This document shows, piece after piece, positions 1 through 5,862 of a stretch of DNA of 9,551 nucleotides. Position 1 is the stretch's first letter, and each line of letters begins with the position of its first letter. Position numbers and translations under genes: made by a program. Source of the DNA: Paracoccaceae bacterium (lineage in GTDB: Bacteria > Pseudomonadota > Alphaproteobacteria > Rhodobacterales > Rhodobacteraceae); NCBI GenBank assembly GCA_007120685.1, contig SKNG01000191.1:1-9551 (forward strand), in the 5' to 3' direction. The notes beneath the pieces are model-generated. The model was not told where the DNA came from. It saw only the letters and a list, made by a program, of their open reading frames with translations, and made no database searches.

Positions 1-675
1 GTCGCCACGCTGCGCGCCGCCGCGCCCTGGCAGGGCATCCGCGCCCCCTTCCGGCGCGCCGGCCGGCTATGCATCCTGCCCGGCGACCTGCGCATCCGCC
101 GCTATGAAGAGCGCGCCGACCGGGCGCTGATCTTCGCCGTCGATGCCTCGGGCAGTCAGGCGGTGGCGCGGCTGGCCGAGGCCAAGGGCGCCGTGGAACT
201 GCTGCTCGCCGAGGCCTATGCGCGCCGTGACCATGTCGCCCTTGTTACCTTCCGCGGCGTACAAGCCGAGCTGTCGCTGCCCCCAACGCGGTCCCTCGTG
301 CAGGCCAAGCGTCGGCTTGCCGGCCTGCCCGGCGGCGGCGGCACCCCGCTGGCCGCCGGCCTGCAGGCCGCCCATGACACCGCCGCCCAGGCTCGCGCCC
401 GCGGCATGACGCCGATCATCGCGCTCTTGACCGACGGGCGCGCCAATATCGCGCTCGATGGCCGCGCCGATCGCCCGGCGGCCAGCAAAGACGCCACCCG
501 CACCGCCCGCGCCATCGCCGCCAGCGGCACCCGCGCGCTGGTCATCGACACCGCCATGCGGCCGCAACCCGCGCTGGCCGCGCTGGCCCGAGAGATGGGC
601 GCCGAATCGCTGGTGCTGCCGCGTGCACGGGCCGCGCAGATATCGACCGCGCTGGGCGCGGCACTGGAGGGCTGA
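1..675 (+). CDS. bchD: Magnesium-protoporphyrin IX chelatase subunit D, C-terminal part (5' end outside window)
   Basis: BchD is the AAA+/VWA subunit of the cytoplasmic BchI-BchD-BchH Mg-chelatase, which inserts Mg2+ into protoporphyrin IX in the first committed step of bacteriochlorophyll synthesis. The frame is open from base 1 and gives 224 residues ending in TGA. Seen here is the integrin-I/VWA domain: a MIDAS motif DASGS at visible residues 48-52, the later MIDAS threonine in GGGGTPLAAG (T115) and the aspartate in LLTDGR (D145). The segment ahead of it (ILPGDLRIRRYEERADR) matches the BchD pattern just before the VWA domain. Full-length BchD is about 550-600 aa, so the AAA+ half and the acidic/proline-rich linker lie upstream of the window. 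bchO follows after 3 nt and its ribosome binding site lies inside bchD, implying co-transcription and coupled translation. Identification is from recognised family sequence and confirmed by the neighbour. Confidence 0.95.
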   Translation, partial: VATLRAAAPWQGIRAPFRRAGRLCILPGDLRIRRYEERADRALIFAVDASGSQAVARLAEAKGAVELLLAEAYARRDHVALVTFRGVQAELSLPPTRSLVQAKRRLAGLPGGGGTPLAAGLQAAHDTAAQARARGMTPIIALLTDGRANIALDGRADRPAASKDATRTARAIAASGTRALVIDTAMRPQPALAALAREMGAESLVLPRARAAQISTALGAALEG

Positions 676-678
676 GCC

Positions 679-1713
679 ATGCCCGCCGGCGCCGCCACCC
701 TGCCCGCTCACCTGCCGCGCGACTGGCCGCTGCGCAGCGCCTCGCAACGGGTGATGTGCAAGCCCCATGACTGGCACGCACAGATCACCGGCGAGGGGCC
801 CGATGTGCTGCTCTTGCACGGCGCCGGTGCCTCGTCGCACAGTTGGGCCGGCTTGCGGGCGCATCTGCCCGGGTATCGGCTTATCGCGCCAGACCTGCCG
901 GGCCAGGGCTTCACGCGCGCCGGCCGGGCGCGTTTCGGACTGGATGCGATGGCCGACGATCTGGTGACGCTCTGCGCCGATCAGAACTGGCACCCCGGCG
1001 CCATCGTCGGCCATTCCGCCGGCGCCGCCATCGCCCTGCGTCTGGCCGAGATCATGCCCGTCCGCCCGGCCTGCGTAATCGGACTGAACGCCGCGCTTGG
1101 TCCTTTCGACGGTTTTGCCGGCTGGCTGTTTCCGAAACTCGCCCGCGCCATGACGCTCAGCCCCTTTGTGGCGCATATGGTTGCGCGCTATGCCGGCCAG
1201 CCGCAGCGGCTGGACCGGCTGATCGCCTCGACCGGCTCTGCCCTGCCGGCACGCGAGATGGCGCGCTATCGCACGCTCTTCACCAGCCCCGCGCATGTCG
1301 AGGCGACGCTGGGCATGATGGCCGAATGGGACCTGGAGCCGCTTTTGGAGCGCCTGCCGCAGATCGCCCTTCCCGTGCTGCTGATTGCCGGCGCAGGGGA
1401 TGTCGCAGTGCCGGCGCGTGTATCGCAGCGCGCGGCGGGATGGCTGCCGGCTGGTGCCTATCAGGAATTGCCGGGGCTGGGTCATCTGGCGCATGAGGAA
1501 GCGCCGGAACAGGCGGCGGCGCCGATCACGGCATTCCTGCACCGATACCTGCAGCGTCTGGTTGCGGAAGCCACCCCGCCGTTTTGCCACGACCCGGCTT
1601 GTTGCGCCTTCGAAGGCGCGTGCGAACGGGCTTTCGAAAGCCCGCCTTCGGTCGGTCGGAAGCGCGCCAACGCCATGGGCCGGAAACCGTCTGAACGGGC
1701 AACCAAACCATAG
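679..1713 (+). CDS. bchO: Alpha/beta hydrolase BchO, magnesium chelatase-associated, with an unusual C-terminal tail
   Basis: BchO is an alpha/beta-hydrolase-fold protein encoded next to bchI and bchD in purple bacteria (ORF284 of Rhodobacter capsulatus). It is assigned to Mg-chelatase function by linkage, and its substrate is not established. Visible motifs are the oxyanion region LLLHGAGASSHSW (44-56), the nucleophile elbow GHSAG with S113, the acid in AGAGD (D241) and the histidine in GLGHLAHEE (H269), a complete triad. The start is supported by GGAGGG at 666-671, 7 nt before ATG, and by DWPLRS soon after the start, as in other BchO proteins. The hydrolase fold ends near residue 293. Residues about 295-344 are a low-complexity, Cys/Arg-rich tail encoded by a palindromic repeat element at 1604-1644 and its flank. 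The family is usually near 285-300 aa, so this 344-aa product looks extended by the element. The stop is TAG at 1711-1713. Whether the tail affects function is unknown. Confidence 0.93.
   Translation: MPAGAATLPAHLPRDWPLRSASQRVMCKPHDWHAQITGEGPDVLLLHGAGASSHSWAGLRAHLPGYRLIAPDLPGQGFTRAGRARFGLDAMADDLVTLCADQNWHPGAIVGHSAGAAIALRLAEIMPVRPACVIGLNAALGPFDGFAGWLFPKLARAMTLSPFVAHMVARYAGQPQRLDRLIASTGSALPAREMARYRTLFTSPAHVEATLGMMAEWDLEPLLERLPQIALPVLLIAGAGDVAVPARVSQRAAGWLPAGAYQELPGLGHLAHEEAPEQAAAPITAFLHRYLQRLVAEATPPFCHDPACCAFEGACERAFESPPSVGRKRANAMGRKPSERATKP
1604..1644 (+). repeat. Palindromic repeat element, copy 1 (two perfect palindromes, inside the bchO 3' end)
   Basis: Two perfect palindromes are joined by a short linker: GCGCCTTCGAAGGCGC (1604-1619) and CGGGCTTTCGAAAGCCCG (1627-1644). 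Both are centred on TTCGAA, with centres 24 bp apart. A weak third unit, CTTC...GAAG at 1646-1662, may be a decayed module. The stretch GTGCGAACGG (1620-1629) between the palindrome centres matches 9 of 10 bases of GTGTGAACGG at the same place in the copy at 7273-7340, read on the minus strand. The two copies are therefore one family in opposite orientation. It lies in the bchO reading frame after the hydrolase domain. I cannot tell whether it acts as DNA, as an RNA hairpin or as a passive mobile repeat. Confidence 0.8.
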
Positions 1714-1788
1714 TGCCGCCTGCACCGCCGTTTACGCTTGCCCTGTTGCAGCCCAGCAACGAAAACGCCACCGATAGTGGCCCCACGC

Positions 1789-1816
1789 CGCCACGCGCCC
1801 AGATGTGGTGTTTTTT
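1789..1816 (+). terminator. Probable rho-independent terminator of the bchD-bchO operon
   Basis: CGCCAC (1789-1794) pairs with GTGGTG (1805-1810) over a 10-nt loop (6 bp, one G-T wobble), followed at once by six T residues (1811-1816) and CTT. It lies 75 nt after the bchO stop. Two smaller hairpins precede it: GTTGC/GCAAC (1745-1760) and GCCAC/GTGGC (1767-1781). The stem is modest, but the T run is the clearest in this GC-rich window. Confidence 0.55.
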
Positions 1817-1890
1817 CTTCCCCAACCCGTTACGAATCTGTTGACGCCTGCGCGCCCATCCGGCAGGTTGTGCGGGCTGACCAGCGGGCC

Positions 1891-1904
1891 ACAAGATATA
1901 GAAC
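1891..1904 (+). promoter_or_regulatory. Possible NrdR-like operator / -10 region upstream of nrdJ
   Basis: The AT-rich island ACAAGATATAGAAC stands out in GC-rich surroundings. It resembles the NrdR box (consensus about ACACWATATATWGTGT), with a good left half and AT core and a poor right half, roughly 10 of 16 positions. TATAGA (1897-1902) could also serve as a -10 element, which would start transcription near 1909, just before the folded segment at 1916. No convincing -35 lies 16-18 bp upstream, and I found no second box at the usual spacing of about three helical turns. NrdR commonly represses RNR genes, so the location fits, but the match alone is weak. Confidence 0.33.
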
Positions 1905-1915
1905 GGCTCGACCAG

Positions 1916-2031
1916 CGCGCAGAAGACAGGCACACCACAGCGCCATAAGAACGGACCTTGGGCAACGGCCGCAGGGTTCCTGTTGCCCCGTGCCCGGCGC
2001 GGGGCGGCACGGCGCTCTTGTCTTCTGCGCG
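1916..2031 (+). promoter_or_regulatory. Candidate structured RNA leader (cis-regulatory element) of nrdJ
   Basis: A 15-bp closing stem pairs 1916-1930 with 2017-2031 (14 Watson-Crick pairs plus one G-U; the outer 13 bp, CGCGCAGAAGACA with TGTCTTCTGCGCG, are perfect). After an 8-nt bulge on the 5' side only, AGCGCC (1939-1944) pairs with GGCGCT (2011-2016), directly stacked on the 3' side. Inside are GGGCAAC/GTTGCCC (1960-1966 with 1982-1988, 15-nt loop) and GTGCC/GGCAC (1990-1994 with 2006-2010). The result is a compact multi-branch fold ending 62 nt before the nrdJ start, with no T run after it, so it is not an ordinary terminator. Loop bases GTTCC (1976-1980) could pair with GGAAC (2064-2068), nearer the start codon. 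I see no B12-box or other conserved core of the cobalamin riboswitch. The fold is inferred by hand. A ligand, if any, is unknown, and a DNA-level inverted repeat is the alternative. Confidence 0.55.
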
Positions 2032-2093
2032 GACCCGGTCAGCAGGGTTGAAAACGCCGGCCGGGAACGCCGGGCACATACAGGGGACAGGCC

Positions 2094-5000
2094 ATGCGGA
2101 TCGAGCGCAAATTCACCACCGAGGGGCAGGACGCCTATGCCAGCCTTGCCTTCACCACCACGGTTTCGGAGATTCGCAACCCGGACGGCACCGTGGTCTT
2201 CCGCAACGACGCCGTGGAGGTGCCGGAAAGCTGGAGCCAGGTGGCCTCGGACGTGATCGCGCAGAAGTATTTCCGCAAGGCCGGCGTGCCCGCGCGGCTG
2301 AAGCGCGTGAAGGAAAAGGGCGTGCCGGAGTTCCTGTGGCGCTCGGTCGCCGATGAGGCCGCGCTGGCCGACCTGCCCGAGGGCGCGCGCTATGTCGGCG
2401 AAAGCTCCTCGAAGCAGGTCTTTGACCGGCTGGCCGGGGCCTGGGCCTATTGGGGATGGAAGGGCAGCTATTTCAGCACCGAGGCCGACGCGCGGGCCTA
2501 TTTCGACGAGATGCGCTTCATGCTGGCCGCCCAGATGGGCGCGCCCAACAGCCCGCAGTGGTTCAACACCGGCCTGCACTGGGCCTACGGTATCGACGGA
2601 CCCAGCCAGGGGCATTTCTATGTCGATCCCTTCACCCACAAGCTGGTGAAATCGAAATCCGCCTATGAGCACCCGCAGCCGCATGCCTGCTTCATCCAGT
2701 CGGTCAGCGACGATCTGGTGAATGATGGCGGCATCATGGACCTGTGGGTGCGCGAGGCGCGGCTGTTCAAGTACGGCTCGGGCACCGGCACCAATTTCAG
2801 CGGGCTGCGCGCCGAGGGCGAGAAGCTGTCCGGCGGCGGCAAGTCATCCGGCCTGATGGGTTTTCTGAAGATCGGCGACCGCGCGGCGGGTGCCATCAAA
2901 TCCGGCGGCACCACGCGCCGCGCGGCGAAGATGGTGATCTGCGACATGGATCACCCCGATATCGAGGCCTTCATCAACTGGAAGGTGATCGAGGAACAGA
3001 AGGTCGCCTCGCTGGTGGCCGGCTCGAAGATGCACGAGAAGATGCTCAACGCCATCTTTGCCGCGATCGGCACCTGGGACGGCGATGCCGCGGATGCCAC
3101 CGACCCGGGCAAGAACCCCGCCCTGAAGGACGCGATCCGCGCGGCCAAGCGCGCAATGATCCCCGAAACCTATATCAACCGCGTGCTGCAATACGCGCGG
3201 CAGGGCTATAGCGGCATCGAGTTTCCGACCTATGACACCGACTGGGATTCGGAAGCCTATGCCACCGTCTCTGGCCAGAACTCCAACAACTCGGTGCGCG
3301 TGACCGATGCCTTTCTGAAGGCCGTGCAGGCGGATGGCGACTGGGAGTTGCTGCGCCGCACCGATGGCAAGGTCGCCAAGACCGTCAAGGCGCGCGATCT
3401 TTGGGATCAGGTGGGCCAGGCCGCCTGGGCCTGCGCCGACCCCGGCATCCAGTTCCATGACACGGTCAACAGCTGGCATACCTGCCCGGTGGACGGCCCC
3501 ATTCGCGGCTCCAACCCGTGCAGCGAATACATGTTCCTGGATGACACGGCCTGCAACCTGGCATCGATGAACCTGCTGACCTTCTATGATGGTCAGGCTT
3601 TCGACGCCGAGGGCTATGTCCACGCCAGCCGGCTCTGGACCGTGACGCTGGAAATCAGCGTGATGATGGCGCAATTCCCCAGCGAGGCGATCGCCCGGCG
3701 CAGCTATGAGTTCCGCACCCTCGGCCTGGGCTACGCCAATATCGGCGGTCTGCTGATGAACATGGGGCTGGGCTACGATTCGGTCGAGGGGCGCGCGCTC
3801 TGCGGTGCGTTGACCGCCATCATGACCGGTGTGTCCTACGCCACCTCGGCCGAGATGGCGCGCGAACTGGGCGCCTTCCCGGGCTATGCGAAGAACCGCG
3901 ACCACATGCTGCGCGTGATCCGCAACCACCGCCGCGCCGCCCATGCCCATGCCGATTACGAGGGGGTGAACGTCGCCCCCGTGGCGCTGGATGCCGCCAT
4001 GTGCCCCGATGCGCGTCTGGTCGATCTGGCCCGCCATGCCTGGGACGAGGCTCTGGCGCTGGGCGAGGAGCACGGCTACCGCAACGCGCAGGCCACGGTG
4101 ATCGCCCCCACCGGCACCATCGGGCTGGTGATGGATTGCGACACCACCGGGATCGAGCCCGATTTCGCGCTGGTGAAGTTCAAGAAACTGGCCGGCGGCG
4201 GCTATTTCAAGATCATCAACCAGTCGGTGCCGGCCGCGCTGCGCAAGCTGGGCTATACCGAGGCCCAGATCGGCGAGATCACCGCCTACGCAGAAGGGCA
4301 CGGCAGCCTGGGCCAGGCGCCCGGCATCAACCACACCAGCCTTCTGGGCCATGGCTTCGGCCCGGCCGAGATTGCCAAGATCGAGCGCGCCCTGCCCTCG
4401 GCCTTCGATATCCGCTTCGTCTTCAACCAGTACACGCTGGGCGAGGCGTTCTGCCGCGAAACCTTGGGCATTCCGGCGGCGGAACTCAACAACCCCGCCT
4501 TCGACCTCTTGCGCCATCTGGGCTTTACCAAGGCCCAAATCGAGGCCGCCAATGACCATGTCTGCGGCACCATGACGCTGGAGGGCGCGCCGCATCTGAA
4601 GCCGGAACACTATCCCGTCTTCGACTGCGCCAACCCCTGCGGGCGGAAGGGCCGGCGCTTCCTGTCGGTGGACAGCCACATCCACATGATGGCGGCGGCG
4701 CAAAGCTTCATCTCCGGCGCGATTTCCAAGACCATCAACATGCCGAATTCGGCCACCATCGAGGAAACCCTCGCGGCTTACGAACTCAGCCATTCGCTGG
4801 GCATCAAGGCCAATGCGCTTTACCGCGACGGCTCGAAACTCAGCCAGCCGCTGGCCGCGGCGCTGGTGGAAGATGACGACGAGGCCGAAGAGGTGCTGGC
4901 CACCGGCAGCCTGCCCGAAAAGGCGCAGGTGCTGGCCGAAAAGATCGTCGAGAAGATCATCGTCAAGGAAGTGGCGCGCGGCCGGTCGAAACTGCCCGAA

Positions 5001-5756
5001 CGCCGCAAGGGCTACACGCAGAAGGCCATCGTGGGCGGCCACAAGGTCTATCTGCGCACCGGCGAATATGGCGACGGGAAGCTGGGCGAGATCTTCATCG
5101 ACATGCACAAGGAAGGCGCGGGCTTCCGGGCGATGATGAACAATTTCGCCATCGCGGTCTCGGTCGGCCTGCAGTACGGCGTGCCGCTCGAGGAGTTTGT
5201 GGACGCCTTCACCTTCACCCGGTTCGAGCCCGCCGGGATGGTGCAGGGCAATGACAGCATCAAGAACGCCACCTCGATCCTGGACTACATCTTCCGCGAA
5301 CTGGCGGTCAGCTATCTGGACCGCACGGATCTGGCGCATGTGAAGCCGCAGGGCGCGGCCTTCGACGATCTGGGCGAGGGCGAGAAGGAAGGCCAGCGCA
5401 ACCTGACCGAGGTCAGCGACACGGCCGCCAATCGCGGGCTGGAAGTGCTGCGCCAGATCAGCTCCACCGGCTATCTGCGCAAGCGGCTGCCGCAGGAACT
5501 GGTGGTGCTGCAGGGCGGGTCGGTGACGCGGTCATTCGACGCCACGGCGCTGTCCTCGGACGGCAATCTGGCGGTGGCGATGCATGCCGAGACCTCGACC
5601 GAGGCCTTGAGCGTGGCCAACCTGGACCCCCGCGCCAAGGCCCGGATGCAGGGCTACGAGGGCGACCCCTGCGGCGAATGCGGCAACTATACGCTGGTGC
5701 GCAACGGGACCTGCATGAAGTGCAACACCTGCGGGGCGACGAGCGGGTGTAGCTGA
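2094..5756 (+). CDS. nrdJ: Vitamin B12-dependent (class II) ribonucleoside-diphosphate reductase
   Basis: NrdJ reduces ribonucleotides to deoxyribonucleotides using an adenosylcobalamin-generated thiyl radical. It needs no oxygen and no separate radical subunit, which suits an organism living both with and without air. The protein has 1220 aa. The alpha/beta barrel holds the motif NPCSE (N474, C476, E478; C476 is the expected radical cysteine), the redox pair C199 (HACFIQ) and C487 (DTACNLAS), and the phosphate loop APTGTIG (671-677). An acidic linker (around 926-933) leads to a TSCPD domain (about 973-1090). The C-terminus carries a cysteine cluster (C1193, C1196, C1207, C1210, C1213, C1219) likely to act as thiol shuttle or metal site. 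No N-terminal ATP-cone is evident. AGGGGA at 2082-2087, 6 nt before ATG, supports the start, as does the family-like N-terminus MRIERKFTTEGQ. The length suits long alphaproteobacterial NrdJ. It stands alone between the leader at 1916-2031 and a terminator. Confidence 0.97.
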   Translation: MRIERKFTTEGQDAYASLAFTTTVSEIRNPDGTVVFRNDAVEVPESWSQVASDVIAQKYFRKAGVPARLKRVKEKGVPEFLWRSVADEAALADLPEGARYVGESSSKQVFDRLAGAWAYWGWKGSYFSTEADARAYFDEMRFMLAAQMGAPNSPQWFNTGLHWAYGIDGPSQGHFYVDPFTHKLVKSKSAYEHPQPHACFIQSVSDDLVNDGGIMDLWVREARLFKYGSGTGTNFSGLRAEGEKLSGGGKSSGLMGFLKIGDRAAGAIKSGGTTRRAAKMVICDMDHPDIEAFINWKVIEEQKVASLVAGSKMHEKMLNAIFAAIGTWDGDAADATDPGKNPALKDAIRAAKRAMIPETYINRVLQYARQGYSGIEFPTYDTDWDSEAYATVSGQNSNNSVRVTDAFLKAVQADGDWELLRRTDGKVAKTVKARDLWDQVGQAAWACADPGIQFHDTVNSWHTCPVDGPIRGSNPCSEYMFLDDTACNLASMNLLTFYDGQAFDAEGYVHASRLWTVTLEISVMMAQFPSEAIARRSYEFRTLGLGYANIGGLLMNMGLGYDSVEGRALCGALTAIMTGVSYATSAEMARELGAFPGYAKNRDHMLRVIRNHRRAAHAHADYEGVNVAPVALDAAMCPDARLVDLARHAWDEALALGEEHGYRNAQATVIAPTGTIGLVMDCDTTGIEPDFALVKFKKLAGGGYFKIINQSVPAALRKLGYTEAQIGEITAYAEGHGSLGQAPGINHTSLLGHGFGPAEIAKIERALPSAFDIRFVFNQYTLGEAFCRETLGIPAAELNNPAFDLLRHLGFTKAQIEAANDHVCGTMTLEGAPHLKPEHYPVFDCANPCGRKGRRFLSVDSHIHMMAAAQSFISGAISKTINMPNSATIEETLAAYELSHSLGIKANALYRDGSKLSQPLAAALVEDDDEAEEVLATGSLPEKAQVLAEKIVEKIIVKEVARGRSKLPERRKGYTQKAIVGGHKVYLRTGEYGDGKLGEIFIDMHKEGAGFRAMMNNFAIAVSVGLQYGVPLEEFVDAFTFTRFEPAGMVQGNDSIKNATSILDYIFRELAVSYLDRTDLAHVKPQGAAFDDLGEGEKEGQRNLTEVSDTAANRGLEVLRQISSTGYLRKRLPQELVVLQGGSVTRSFDATALSSDGNLAVAMHAETSTEALSVANLDPRAKARMQGYEGDPCGECGNYTLVRNGTCMKCNTCGATSGCS

Positions 5757-5776
5757 GCAATCGGGAGAGCGATTCG

Positions 5777-5808
5777 GAACGGGCCGCGAAGGCGGCCCGT
5801 TCTCATTT
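5777..5808 (+). terminator. Terminator after nrdJ
   Basis: A perfect 11-bp stem, GAACGGGCCGC (5777-5787) with GCGGCCCGTTC (5792-5802), has a GAAG loop and is followed by the short T-rich stretch TCATTT. It begins 20 nt after the nrdJ stop. The T run is poor, so release may be partly rho-assisted. The hairpin would also form in RNA from the converging miaB. A second weaker stem, TGGCACT/AGTGCCA (5819-5840), lies between it and the miaB stop and may help on the other strand. Confidence 0.65.
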
Positions 5809-5862
5809 CCGGTGAAGTTGGCACTGTCGCGTGAGTGCCACCGACTCCGCCCGGGGCAAGGA

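Noticed and set aside
67..1725. 552-codon open frame on the minus strand opposite bchD-bchO
   Set aside because: It is antisense to two recognised genes, the translation is low-complexity and rich in Arg/Gly/Gln as expected for the complement of GC3-biased genes, and it matches no family.
1714..2093. Cobalamin riboswitch upstream of the B12-dependent reductase
   Set aside because: I looked for the B12-box (like AGCCAGGAGACC) and the conserved core segments and did not find them. The fold at 1916-2031 is different, so it is reported as an unassigned structure.
1738..2256. Small gene in the gap before nrdJ (172-codon plus-strand frame, and minus-strand frames around 1830-2684)
   Set aside because: Compositionally these look like random GC-rich translation, they run across the terminator and folded leader into nrdJ, and none has a recognisable domain.
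4742..4753. 12-bp palindrome GCCGAATTCGGC inside nrdJ
   Set aside because: It encodes part of a typical NrdJ stretch (MPNSATIEE), lacks the TTCGAA/TTGCAA centre and linker of the repeat family, and is short enough to be chance.
2844..5339. 831-codon open frame on the minus strand inside nrdJ
   Set aside because: It mirrors the biased codon use of nrdJ. The plus-strand product is an unmistakable class II reductase, and the antisense translation has no recognisable domain.
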